This document shows, in pieces, positions 23,057 through 35,503 of a stretch of DNA of 37,462 nt. The DNA lies in the NCBI GenBank assembly GCA_905397405.1, contig CAJPVJ010000129.1, positions 1 to 37,462 on the forward strand, read 5' to 3'. The DNA is from Oppiella nova. Its lineage: Eukaryota > Arthropoda > Arachnida > Sarcoptiformes > Oppiidae. The notes under the pieces are model-generated. The model was not told the DNA's origin, ran no database searches, and was given only the letters and a program-made list of their open reading frames with translations. Position 1 is the stretch's first letter, and each line of letters starts with the position of its first letter. Position numbers and translations under genes: made by a program.

Positions 23057-24119
23057 AGTAATGTTAAATTTTAAAGAATTAAGGCTAAGATTAATAACCT
23101 GTGCGATAGTCTTTGAGCTTACGTTTTACAACACACACTACACAAACCTCCCATCCCCTCTCAAAAAACGCCAGACCATACAGTATAATATCTCTCACAC
23201 AACTAACTTCTTAAGAGTATATATTTTTGAAGTAAAATGTGTTTTTCACACAAAACCTAAAGCTTAGAAGCGAACCGTTAAAACTTGTTATTAAAGTATA
23301 TTTAATCTTATCTTTTATTACTTTTGCTTCAAAACGTGCTTTGATTTTGTGTTCACTGTTTGGCACTGGAATAGCGAAGTGCACTGTTATGTTGAACCCA
23401 TCCATCCATTTCTTACTATTTATTTTGATTACGAAATTTTTTTTATATCAGAAAAACTGTAGAAATAGTTTTGCACTAAATTTTCGCTTTAATTTGTGAC
23501 TCTTTTGCTGTGAAGTAATTATTGCCGAGTGAGAGGTGTTTCATATCATTAAGCATTTCTTTTGGTGAAACAAAACTAATTTCATTGCATTTTCAATGTG
23601 AAATTGTGTTTAATGAATGGAATTTTGTTTTTTGTTAATTTGAAAAAAGTTTTTATTTTCTCAAAAACTCCTTTCTTTACCCATTTCTGCGATCAGAAAC
23701 AGATAACGCGATTCGCAGGCAATCTATTTGTCATTTCTATTCATTCACTCGCTTTCCCCACACTTTTTTGGCTTCATATATAAATAATGCAAAAATAAAA
23801 ACAAGACTTTGATTTAATATATAAAATATAGCGCGAACTGTAAGGGACTGTAAGAAAGTATGAGTTTTTTGAATGCATATGAAAAAAGTGGAGCAAAATT
23901 GTTCACTACTTATCCTAAAACGACAAACTCATAAATGATTGATTAGATTTGAATATATATCGGAAGGGAATGCGATGAAAATTTTTATTTAAATATCATA
24001 TCTGAGTAAAAAATTGACACAAAGTTTTAGCCCGTTTTTGTGATCCCAAAGACTATATGAAAGTGTTTTTAAAGAAAATGTATTACAAAATATATTTTAT
24101 GTTTCCAAATCTTCAGATA

Positions 24120-24196
24120 CACTGAAATATACATAAATTATGGACTCTTTAACTAATACAACACAAAACAAGACATTAGAGACACGACGAGAGAGA
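24120..24196 (+). repeat. Left arm of a 76-bp inverted duplication
   Basis: This segment (from CACTGAAATATAC to GACACGACGAGAGAG) reappears as its exact reverse complement at about 24550-24625. It abuts an interrupted GA run (24189-24207). The inner distance is about 355 bp. Shadow frames on opposite strands of the two arms give the same peptide, which is how the repeat shows at protein level. Confidence 0.94.
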
Positions 24197-24529
24197 AAGA
24201 GAGAGACTTTATATCTTGTGATAATATTTTGATAAAATACAAAGACTTTTGTAGCTCTCAAAGGACGGCTAGACTTCAAATATAATATAAGTGTTGTTTA
24301 AAGAATATATACACAATATATGACATAAAAATAAATACAATAAAATTTTAAGGAAATCATAAAATAATAAGAATTGCAAAATGTATGCAAAGAATATGAG
24401 TTCCGATTATAATAAAAGCATTTCATATATTATATTATATATTATTTTGTGAAATAAAGAATAATAACATTTGCGTTGAAAACGATCGGAAAAGACATTA
24501 AAGAAAGAAATTTTGTGGCAATCGTTTGA

Positions 24530-24556
24530 CTCTCTCTCTCTCTCTCTCTCTCTCTC
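24530..24556. repeat. (CT)n microsatellite
   Basis: CT tract bordering the inner side of the right arm of the inverted duplication. Confidence 0.97.
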
Positions 24557-24624
24557 GTCGTGTCTCTAATGTCTTGTTTTGTGTTGTATTAGTTAAAGAG
24601 TCCATAATTTATGTATATTTCAGT

Positions 24625-24625
<1 letters not shown>
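24550..24625 (-). repeat. Right arm of a 76-bp inverted duplication
   Basis: Reverse complement of 24120-24196, sandwiched between two CT tracts (24530-24556 and 24627-24660). The position inside a larger CT array suggests the segment was inserted into, or copied from within, a CT microsatellite. Confidence 0.94.

Positions 24626-24626
<1 letters not shown>

Positions 24627-24660
<34 letters not shown>
24627..24660. repeat. (CT)n microsatellite
   Basis: Uninterrupted CT tract directly after the right arm. Confidence 0.97.
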
Positions 24661-24664
<4 letters not shown>

Positions 24665-26410
24665 TTCATTATTTCATGTCTTCGCTGGTATTCTTCATCT
24701 CATTCTTTAGTCATATATAAAATAGCATTAGTTTTGGTGTTTCAGTAGTTATACCCTAATATCACATCTCACTTCTGATGTCTCCGTAAATGCCTTTTTT
24801 GACTCTTGACTCGTGTCTCTCCCATAGATATTGTTTTATCGATTTTTGAGACGTTTTATTCACCAGTTTCTTCATATCTGGTGCGAAAAATACAACGAAA
24901 TGTTATTCTAATGATAGAGCAAATGTAGAAAAATGTATTTCATGTCTGACCCATAATGGCACGTATGGCTATGCCTTCATTTTCTTGGACTCACATATGG
25001 CTAGGAATATGTGTTTTTAATATAAACCCAAAAATAATAATATATAAAATCTAAGACAAAAGAGGCATAAATTTATTTCATAATATATTGAGAGAAGTTG
25101 TGAATAGAAAATAGGAGAAGCGTTTTGTTCGTAACTTTTTTCACAACAAAAAATATATAACTTATAAGTCAAAAGTATTACATAATTAATAAAAGATATT
25201 AAAATATATATAAATAGTATCACAAAGTATATTGAATGCGTTGATACTATTTTGCATAATATATTCAGAAGAAATATATTAATATTTAATTGTATATAAA
25301 ATACATAAAAATAAATTTGCCATTTTATTTCAAAATAAACAAAAATAAAATATAAATAAATTATTTTAACTAGCGTATACAGTACCTTCATATCTTGATT
25401 TTTTAGGTGTTTTAAGTATTTAATAAAAATATATATTTTGTTTGCATGGCTTGTTGTAGGAGTTTATCAGATAATACAGACACTAATAGTAGAAATAAAT
25501 AAAAAGAGATTATATTCAGTTTATAAGAGGTTAATGTTATTTCTCGAGTTTAATATCAGTTTAGTTTTTACTTAGGATTTTCAAATGGTTTTTAATAAGA
25601 CACTAATAAACGAAATATATTTGCCTTTAAATTAATCTATTTATATAATGATACAGTATCCAATAATTATATACTGTAAAAGAACACCCGGGTGTTTTTA
25701 GGGTTTGACTACTCCAGGTATATATTGTGTGACTAATCATAAGCTAATATATTATATTTGAGTTAGTTTTGTGATATAATGTGTAATAAAAACTATATGC
25801 CATGAAAAGTTAAATACAATTATCACTCAAACAAATTAATTCTATTTCAAACAAGTGATAAGAAAAAATAAAAGTGTTTTTCCCTTTAAAAATATCTCAC
25901 AAACACAAAGCGACTTATATTTATGGCTTTCATATACCGAAATCTATACTCAAATATAAATATTACTGAATATTACACTATATTTAAGACAATATTTCTA
26001 TTAATTTATTGTTTTGTCGGAGACGTGACTCTGTTTGTGTATTCAGTATTTCAATTACATCTGAAAATTCTCTATTAAATACACAGCAAAACAAAAAACA
26101 CATAAAATTCGCTCTGTTTTGACAATTTTCATATATGTTTAGACAGAGATATCATATTTATTTGTGCGTATATTTCGTATCTGAAATAGTGATCATCCCT
26201 TATAATGGGGATGGGATGTGCTATACTGTACTCCATATATGCAGTATCGGAGATAATAACAAAATTGAGTACTTTTTTACCAAACATTTAAAACTCTAGA
26301 GACTATTCTTATTCAAACATACGGCTAGTAATCGATGCATACAATAACAGATATACCGTATATTTCAATCATATCGTAGGCGCACATGTTTTCTGACTAT
26401 TCTCTCCATT

Positions 26411-26453
<43 letters not shown>

Positions 26454-27099
26454 GATTTTAATCGATGAATATTTATAAAACATTGTTTTCATGGATCTAT
26501 CTTTTTAACAAAGTAAGATTATAATATAATATCCACAGCCATAATAACACAAATTCTCGTGAAAAGTGTATATTCCTGTTAAGCAATTAATTTCTTTCTC
26601 ATTAATATTAATTATCGACAAAAATACTATTCTCCTAATCCATTAGTAATGCTTTTATGCAAAATATACATTTGTATGAAAATTTCATAAATTATACGAT
26701 TCTGATGCAATACAATAAAGTATAGCTAAGTTTTGGGTCAATACACAGCTCTACAGCTGGCGATAAGACTTATAATGTATATATATTTTTAATAATTCAA
26801 TCATAAAAAATATATGTATATAAGTGCTTGAAGTCGTCACTAATATATATCTCATCTCAGTATAAGTCCTCAATAATTAACAGATTATTTTCGCAATTCA
26901 TTTAATGCATTCGCTTTTCGCTATTGATATCAGCATTTTTTTATATGTTATAATATAATCATATATTTCGAGAGCATTTGGTTATGAAGAGTGAGAGAAA
27001 CGCCACTGAATTCTAGCCTCAAATCAATGTGTTGTACGGAATGTATGGCAAAGAATAGCTGTGTATTTGTATTTGACATTCACTCCACTGTTGGTATTA
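24661..27099. other. Non-coding AT-rich stretch
   Basis: No supported gene. It has one CT tract (26413-26451) and a 14-bp perfect palindrome AACACCCGGGTGTT at 25683-25696. The 124-codon minus-strand frame at 25017-25391 is almost entirely Ile/Leu/Phe/Tyr, as expected when AT-rich DNA happens to lack stops. Confidence 0.5.
26413..26451. repeat. (CT)n microsatellite
   Basis: Uninterrupted CT tract. Confidence 0.97.
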
Positions 27100-27420
27100 T
27101 CGCTGGAAAGCCATAGAAAGCAATGTATTTATTCTGTGAGTCTCTGTATCTCTCCCCGAGAGGCGAATAGACTCGACTGACTCTCTCTGCAGGGCTTTTG
27201 CTGAAACGTTGAGCCTTTCGGAGTGAGTGCCTAACACTCGCCACAGCACTGCCAGAGCACAGGCAGACTCGCAGTCAGTGCACACACCCGACGATTCCCG
27301 AAGCGCTTGTATGTCGAGCTTACCTTACAGTGCGATCCATATACCAGTTTTACACTCAATATATGCATTTGTATTCATAGAGTTAACTCTCATTTACCGT
27401 ACTCTACGCTAAAGTAAACT
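27100..27420 (+). promoter_or_regulatory. Candidate promoter / 5'UTR of the second leader exon
   Basis: This block is clearly GC-richer than its surroundings and has several CpGs. It contains TCAGTG at 27275-27280 (A at 27277), an arthropod-type initiator match. No TATA box is seen at -30 and the +28 to +33 bases do not fit the downstream promoter element, so the start site is not secure. It lies 0.4-0.7 kb upstream of the ATG at 27805. Overlapping frames on both strands (60-62 codons) have no family features. A possible acceptor (TTGTCAACAG, ending 27456) lies between it and the coding exon. Confidence 0.3.
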
Positions 27421-27804
27421 ATATTTTTGTGTGTTATTTGAATCACTTGTCAACAGAAAAATAATTACCGGAATTAGTGCTCATATTTGTACGGATTCTG
27501 TCGTATGAGAAGTTTTTCACTCAAAAAAATCAGAGATGTGTTCAACAAATGTATAACAAATGGACTTAAAAATAAACTAAACGAAACTATCATAACTTAT
27601 GATGACATGAATATTTAAGTGAATATTTTTTACGTTGAATACAAAACTTATTTATTTGTGATTTTGTGATGTGAGAAGAATCGGACATAAATTGTATTCA
27701 TTAATTGAATTGAATTTTTTCGAAACATAAGTTTCTGAGAAACAAATCATATTTATTATTATTATTGCTTTCATTAATGCCATTAAATTAATGATTGATT
27801 AATA

Positions 27805-27901
27805 ATGAACTCCAATGATAACAGATTATTGTTATGCTATTATCACCTGATTTGGATTATACTAACAGTGAATGTCTTGGCATCTGAAGAGCAGATCATC
27901 T
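27805..27901 (+). CDS. First coding exon, signal peptide of a secreted or membrane protein (partial)
   Basis: The exon encodes 32 codons plus one base and ends at CATCT|GTAAGT, giving a phase-1 intron like the leader exon at 998-1130. The ATG has A at -3 and an in-frame TGA three codons upstream (27796-27798), so this is the only sensible start. The peptide is a classic secretory signal: short polar n-region MNSNDNR, hydrophobic core and cleavage motif LLLCYYHLIWIILTVNVLA at residues 8-26 (V-L-A before Ser27), then acidic mature sequence SEEQII. The frame stays open past the donor to 27999, but the strong donor and the signal-peptide boundary favour splicing at 27901. The family cannot be named from the leader alone. 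No following exon was recognised in the remaining 9.5 kb. Confidence 0.55.
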
Positions 27902-27907
27902 GTAAGT
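27902..27907 (+). other. 5' splice site (donor) after leader exon 2
   Basis: GTAAGT, full intronic consensus, preceded by TCT, which is a weaker exon side. It defines a phase-1 intron, the same phase as the donor at 1131, so both leaders could join one acceptor in frame. Confidence 0.5.
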
Positions 27908-28634
27908 CATATTACAGCGAAAAACACATATTATTTATTACACAATCATATGCGACAACACAAACACATTTTATTACCGAAATATTTTATTTAACATAAA
28001 ATATACTACTTTTCCTTTTGTGACAATACTTTATGATTATATTTGTGTGATTCAAATCATATCAAACTTTTTTCTGCTCATATGAATAGACGACAGAAAT
28101 TCTTTAAATAGTTTTTATTCTCACTTTTTTGTGAACATTTATTTTTATTCAAACAAATCTATGAAACCGTTTATCGTTTTCCGAAAGAAATGTTTATTTT
28201 TTATGCAAAGAAAATACAAATTCTTTAACAAAACTCTGTGTGTTATTCATAACATATCTGTCTTACGGTTATATCATATCTGTTTGGGATGTCTTACCCG
28301 ACAAACCGTTTGTCTTTCAGTCACTTAATATTTTTCTTATTCATTCTTAACGTTAGCTTTTCTTTTGCTTAAAAAACTAATGTTTAATATATGTTATGAC
28401 CCCTCGAGAAGTGAGGGCATAATCTTTTAGTGAGAGAAATGCGTGTAATTTATTAGCATTTGTTAGCGTAATTCAAGTCTTCATATCGTATACAAGAAGT
28501 ATAAGATGAATAACAACTAACGAAATGCAAAACACATCTCACAAAACGAAACACAACTAACAAAATGAGACAACAATTCATGAAATGAGAGAAAATATTA
28601 TATAAAGAGTCTATAAATTAGTATTACGTTCAGC

Positions 28635-28674
28635 TCCTGACACACGGCATGGGCTGGTAGTGTGTCTGTCAGGA
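28635..28674. other. Short imperfect hairpin
   Basis: TCCTGACACAC pairs with GTGTG(TCTG)TCAGGA across a short loop, giving an 11-bp stem with a 4-base bulge. It is GC-richer than its neighbours. It is too short for a microRNA precursor and no function is inferred. Confidence 0.4.
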
Positions 28675-29448
28675 CACCAATCGATACATTTATCAATAGA
28701 TAAATATATTTTCTCTCTTCGTCTGACTTATTAGCGACTTCGCTATCATATCGCAGATATTTGGCTCATTTGTTTAGGACCGGTAGGAATGGTTTGAGGG
28801 CTTCATATATACAGCACATAAACATATTCTTTAAGCCTATTATACGCCCGAAATTAACAGTCAATAGTCTGTCCCAATAATTGCTAATATATTTGAGTCA
28901 TCAATAATTTTCTTTCGCTATAATTAGCTATAATTTGATGGCATATAATATATAATGTATTAAAAATTTTAACAAGCAAGTAACGAAAATTATTTATAAA
29001 AAGAATTATTGTAGCCCTTTCCATAGACACGACGTCTACAGACGCGAGGACTATCAATAAACAACAACAAAACTGAGTAAATTTTAGGTATAGTAATTTG
29101 TCATTAATTTAATAATTAGTTTTTGCATTTTTTTCCGGAGACGTTGTATTGAATTGCAATTATATTAGCGTTGAAAACGGAAACACTATTATATAATATG
29201 ATAAGCAATAAAAGCTTTGCACAAGTCTTATGCTAAATATGACATAACATTGAAATTGCATACCTATTGGACCAATGGTTGTGCTCTCATATAACCAGTG
29301 AACTAAACCTCTAAAATAACAAACAGTTTTACACTTAATTGTGTTATTTTTCGTTATGTTATACTTTACCTAAAATATCAGTTCCTATGGCGCCGTTCAT
29401 TGCAATTATGATAATATTGTGTTCACACGTTATGTGTATTATTTTCTC

Positions 29449-29450
<2 letters not shown>

Positions 29451-29482
<32 letters not shown>
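29451..29482. repeat. (GA)n microsatellite
   Basis: Uninterrupted AG tract. Confidence 0.97.
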
Positions 29483-29484
<2 letters not shown>

Positions 29485-32400
29485 GAGGTGTCAGAAAAGG
29501 TTCAATATTTACAGCTAATATGTGTTTTACTTCTCCTCCCAATTATTGATTCATGGATTCAAAACATTGTGAAATATTATACATACATATGAGACCCAAA
29601 GAAGTTGTGATCATTTGCTTCATTTAGAGAGTATTCGTTTGTATGACTTGTATGAATAGAATTGAGTTTTAAATTTAGAAACAACTCTTCATTTGGAGGA
29701 AGATTTGTGACACAAGTCTTTCATTACTCCTGTTGTCAATGGCTTTCATTGTATTCATCGCATATGATATATCTGTCTGTTGTTTAGACCCCGAAAAGCC
29801 TGTCATTTATTTTATTGACAAAAGTTTATTATATAATGAAGTGAAGGGATGTCTCGACTCTCATAGTAATCGACGGCTTATTATATGGTCTCTCAGTGTT
29901 TCACACATTGATTCTCACAGTCTCTCCCATACTCTCTCACCATATCTCTCATAATTTTGTCTCACATTTAGTGACTATTTATTACTTATTATCGTATGGG
30001 CTCTCCCTATCCCCTAAACCCAAAACAAATCATTGCCATTAGGGTCTATCGGAACAGTATCTGTGCCCTAATGTCCAGCACTTTGTGTGTCGTCTCTCTC
30101 ATGTGTGCAACTGTTATGCCATTCAAACCGTTACCGCAGACTAGGAATGGGAGGCGAGGGAAGGGATGAGATGATGCTGAGAGCAGTTCTGTGTAAACCG
30201 TATATGCGTTTAGAGTAAACACGTATACAGATAGCCGTTGTATACATTGTCTCTCACTTTCATTTTGGGCTAACATTTTAGTGTCACTCCTATTCAATGC
30301 TATTATTGTAATCAAGTCTAATGTTTTTCTCTCTGAACAAAAACATTCAGTCAGAGTCTCTCTCCACCGTATATACCCGTGCCATACATACGGTGTAAAT
30401 ACATTATACAAAACTCATTGCCCATTGAGTTTGCGTTCATTTAATTATTGAAAACGTCTCTTAACTCCGATGGGAAGGACTCCGGGTATTATTCTGTACT
30501 TTATTTTTGACGATAAAATACTAATAATAATAATAATGTGTTGTGAATATATGCTCAAATTTATGTAATTTACGATTCATTTGATTAGTATTGTTTACTT
30601 TAACTTAATTTATTGACGTGTGTTTTCAGAGCGAGTGAGAGACAGACAATTAAAACCACAAAACTATTGCCGAGTATAAAGAAAATTCAAATTTAATAAC
30701 AATGATTGTCAGCCCATAGTATACACCAAAGGGAACGGCTATTGAATAGATAGAGTCAAACAGTGAGAACATTACTTTTAATGAGAGATATACTCATGAA
30801 TACTATGCACTCGTATTTGTTTAGCTTTCACATTGAAATATGTGAACAATTGATAAATTAAATTAAAAAGAGAAATATTATTATTGTATTGAATAACGTT
30901 TGACAGCGAATTATTTTGAAGCGCTTTTCATTTGCTTTTTATATATTTTTAAAGTAAAAAGTGCAGGTCAGTCAGTTAGCCTGAGAGTTAACCTACTGTT
31001 AACTTAATATCGGATTTCACACCCTATTCTCACATAATGTGGAAACATTTGCGCTCATGAAGAGGGTCTTTATTAGGGTATCCCTTGTGATGGAGAGACC
31101 AAATGTTGTGATACCCTTCCGCGAGCACACACGCCATAGGCCGGGGATGATAGCCTGCCTAATCACTTACTGTTATACGCGACTTATGCCTGCGTTATAT
31201 AACCCCCACCGCATCCCATTCCCCCTCCCAGTACTGATCCCTAACTGTACTTCCCTATCATGGGTCCCAAATCAGAATTCACTTCTAAATAATCGTTTCA
31301 TAAATCCATTTCCCATTTATAAAAATCGGGCCCAAAACGAGCGCTGGTAGTATAAGTCACATGTAGTATGTTATGCAAAGTTAAACTCACACACGGAATG
31401 AATAACAAAAATTGAAGTGAGATTTGAATATACGATATATAAAGCACTCGTACATTGTATTCAGAGTCAGTCAGTGAACGGTCGGTGCAAATGGAGAGAG
31501 AATTGGGAACTGTATGTATGAGAGAGAGAATGGACGACACCATTGAGTAATATACAGAATAATTCAGTAATTATTATGATTATAATGTACACCAAAAAAC
31601 GTCTCTAACAGCTCTCATATGCACTCATTAACATAGGGGCCAAAGAGTAGGCAAAAAAGCTATTCATATATGAAAGTAAAGCGATTTTTTATTTATGAGA
31701 TGCATTTATGTATGTGTGAAAGGTTACGCAGATTGGGGGCTTTTCAGTGTAATTTAGTATTAAAATAAACGATAATTAAAATAAAGTGATTTTGATGACT
31801 GAAAGACATTCACTTTGTGTAAAAATTAAATTGGCTCGGTCTGTGATATTAGTGTTTAATGAGTTTATTATGAAATAGTTTTTTATTCATCATATGATTT
31901 GCGAGTGAAAAAACAAACAAAACTTATTTTGCATAATAAATAATAACACCGAATGTTGTGTTTAGGGTTAGTGTACTTTAAGTGAAATTTGCTATTTTTT
32001 TATATACGGTATGTGTCGACAAATAATCTGCAATCGATTGACTCCATGTCGCGATTGTAAACATTGGAAACTTGTTTGCTATGAGAGTCCAGGTATCGCC
32101 TCATTTGGGAGGCCCGGGCGCTCCACCATATAATTTGTCGTTTTTACAGAGAAATTATTTTTTAAGAGTATTTGTTAAGCCATTACTCGATACATATACA
32201 TTATATAACTAACACTCCGTGACAAAATTATCTTTAATTTGTAAATTTCACATAAAAATTTTCAGGTGAATTTTATTGCTCTCCATGTCATGTAGATGAA
32301 TTTGCTCACCATGTAGTCTTACATAATAGACTTTCTAAGGAGTGGTCGGGGATATCATCTCTCGTTGAAAATATTTAAACATTTTTTGCTAAGTTTTTAA

Positions 32401-32520
32401 AATGAATGCCATTAAAAGTGTTTGTATTGTAGGGAGAGATTTAGTTTGGCTTTTATTAATCACCCGTACGTTCACTACTCCTTACTATCAGCTAATGGAA
32501 CCACAATTTGAATATCTTTT

Positions 32521-32524
<4 letters not shown>

Positions 32525-32553
<29 letters not shown>
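32525..32553. repeat. (CT)n microsatellite
   Basis: Uninterrupted CT tract. Confidence 0.97.
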
Positions 32554-32554
<1 letters not shown>

Positions 32555-35465
32555 AGAGTTTTGACATAACATACTAAGCGATGATCTTTAAGATGATCTA
32601 AAGAATCGTAAAAACTGTTTCATTAACTAAATAAGAAAAATGATTGAAAGTAATAAAAATATAAAAAGTTTGTTTTAATAGTGCGTGTATTTATATGAGA
32701 TTTTAATTTGAGATCGTTTTCCAGGTCTCTCTGACTCTTAATGCCATATTATATCCCATTTTCTGGAATTAAATCGAAAATACTTTTAATTAACTTGTGA
32801 TACGAATAGAAATGAAATTTTTAAAAACTAATAAACTTTTATATTAGTTCTCTTAGCGTAAGATATGATCCACAAAAAATCATAATCTGAAATACATTTC
32901 CTTTTATGTGAGAAATTTTTGCCATAATTTCTTATTTAATGGATATTTCTTGTGGTCCACAAAGAAGACACTGAATCGCTGTCTCTAACACTGAAAAAGC
33001 ATTGATTCCTCTGTCTATCCACTCAATTGCGGTTCAAATAAAAGATATTTACTTTAACTCCCATTCCCTGTGTGTTTTGCGCCGACAGATGAGTCGAGAA
33101 AACGAAATAATTTTGTATTTCGATGGAAGGGATAAGTTGTTGAGTGCTTTACAAAAGGTATTTGCCTTAAGATTTGGACAAATACTGGCGCTCAATGCGA
33201 AGACACTGGCAAATGTTGGTCTCTTTTTTCTCTCTCTTTTCTGATCCACAGTTTAAGTAAAGATTTTTTTTCTCTCATTCTCTCTGTCTTTCTATACTTG
33301 AATGAAGTGTTAGCCAAACGCTCAACACATTTATAAGTTATATTAATTCGTAGCGTTGGGTGCACTTGACCTCCGAAAGCAAAATATTGTACAACAAATG
33401 TAAAGTGTTTGTTACGATTGGGATATGAGCCAAATGAGTGGACTTTCACACAGACAGTGGACAGGCGTTACGCTTATTATTATGTCTCAATCTATTTTTT
33501 TAACGCCACTAATCATACATTATATGCGAGTCTTTGTGTTTAGCCGATCGGCCGGTTATGTGTTTGGGACCAACACTTTGTTATGTTGTTGTTGTTGACT
33601 GAATAGCATATTAAGCAAACTCTTAACTAAAACGAGAGGAGAGGTATGGAAAAGAGGGTCACTTAGTCTCTCCAAACCATTAGCCCGACCAATAACTTGC
33701 GATCAGTTGTTTTTACTCATTAAGTGTTAAGTAATAACTTATTAGGTAATGCCTGCAAAATAATATGTGTTACGAGGGGTTATGAGCGAGAATTATCACA
33801 CCTATGGCTTACATATAATACCTGTGCTCTCGAGAACTCGCTTTTTCGGTTTGACTTACAATGGAGTCAAAGCTTTTTCGGTGTTTGAAAGAAATATAAT
33901 AAGATAATGGAAAATATTATACCTAAGAGTATAAGCGCTCCTCATATTTAGTGGACGACTCGCTTTTTTGTATGGTATGAATAGGGCTTACGCTCGGAGT
34001 TTATGTTATGTATTAAACGCCATGAATAGCGCTGTTAGCAAATCAGATATGTTTTGGGACCAGATTTCATATAATGACTGACGACTACTACTGACTATAA
34101 TACCAGTGCTCTTATGTCGCGTCCCCTTTGCCGCTGACATAAATGACTGCTCCCAACAAAAACCTCTATTCTATGCGAATGTCAGAGTTTTTTACAGAAA
34201 TGTCACACAAGAAGCAGATGTGACGGTCGGTCCAGAGGTAGTCGACTGAATGGATGCAATAGTTTAGTGTCAATACAATGCTAACAATGTATACATACAT
34301 TAGGTTTTGATGCCTGAGCTCTGAATACGTGGCGCACACACACACTCTCCCAGTGCTGCCACAGAAGTCTGTGCCCATCACAGCACCCGAAGAACCCACA
34401 GCTCCTATGGGCACAGGAGTGGGAAATCATTGAAAATGATGGGCCAGAGAGCGAGTGACAAACAACCTTTCATGTAATGTTGAGAACTGGAGGCGCCTTT
34501 TAAAACCATAGCCAGAGAGTGCTAGTGATCTCTCTCTGCTCTGCCATCCATACCCCTCGTCACTGACGTCCCCCCTGAGATCAGACCAGCCTTTGCCATA
34601 TCCTCTGTTAAAACTCTAAATTCATTTCCCATTTACACGAGTATTGCACACAAAATACCCGATTCTCTAAATCAATAGCTATTAATCAAATTACGGCTTT
34701 TTATAGCAGCACATAGACTGGTGCGCTGTAAGGGCACCACCAGTAAGTAAAAAGGCATTACTACACACACTAATGAAAAATTTGTTTTATTCTCCATTCA
34801 ATTATATCAGAATTTTTCTCTCTCTGTGTTTTGCAACTGTTTTACTGCTTATTCTTACATTTGGTTTTCCATTGTTTTTCTCTCTAATTTCAAAAATTGA
34901 TTTTCTCTCCCAATCTCTCACTTTCGCCCTCTCTTTCTCTATCTGTGTTTTACTCGACTCCTACTATCGCTGGTAATGTTTGGCAGACAAAAAATACACA
35001 AACATTTTTCATACGAAACCTAAGAATCGATTTTAATGTGTGTTCACCAAAAAAACTACATTTATTTTAGTAGGGAGTGAATGGACACAGAATTGAAGGT
35101 CTGCTAACGTTTTGCAAATAATAATAATGAGAGCTCGAGTCGAGTCGAGTCTCCTTTTTCCTAATAAATACTTTATTTGAGGAATTGGTGTGCAATGGCT
35201 TTGTATTGCTTTTAAGCACTTCTCTACCCAATCATTATTGCAGTCATTGAATGCAAGAGTAGTTATTCTGCGGCTCTTATTGTGCGCTATTGTTGGTGGG
35301 CACCGGTAGCTCACGATAAGTAGAGCAATACTACACCACCAGAAGCTGAAAAGTTTAACCGAATTGAATAAATGGACAGATTTTTGAGTGCAGAGAAAAA
35401 TTGCCATAAAAAACATTTACGATATGATGTATAACAACACATCGAGCGTAAGGAATTGGCTCAGA

Positions 35466-35469
<4 letters not shown>

Positions 35470-35501
<32 letters not shown>
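35470..35501. repeat. (GA)n microsatellite
   Basis: Uninterrupted GA tract. Confidence 0.97.

Positions 35502-35503
<2 letters not shown>

Larger units (their letters stand above)
21527..24119. other. Non-coding AT-rich stretch
   Basis: No supported gene. It holds a CT tract at 21929-21968 and GA tracts at 22155-22187 and 23031-23056. Open frames up to 98 codons either run through the CT tract or overlap one another on opposite strands. Confidence 0.5.

Noticed and set aside
25017-25391. 124-codon minus-strand ORF, strongly hydrophobic, membrane-protein-like
   Set aside because: Composition is almost all Phe, Ile, Leu and Tyr, the usual product of AT-rich DNA without stops. No motif or loop pattern of a receptor family.
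30046-30411. 121-codon minus-strand open frame
   Set aside because: Starts on TTG rather than ATG and matches no family I know; probably a by-product of locally higher GC.
31039-31350. 103-codon plus-strand frame rich in Pro and Arg
   Set aside because: Starts on GTG and lacks recognisable domains or convincing flanking splice sites.
34773-34976. 67-codon hydrophobic plus-strand ORF with ATG
   Set aside because: Its Leu/Ser/Phe-rich sequence comes from CT-rich DNA (TCTCTC, TTTCTC). It has a stop rather than a donor at its end and no homology I recognise.
35033-35416. 127-codon minus-strand ORF with a true ATG, the longest ATG frame seen
   Set aside because: No recognisable domain. A hydrophobic start and a few cysteines are not enough, and the length is within chance for 37 kb of two-strand sequence. 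It remains worth a homology search.
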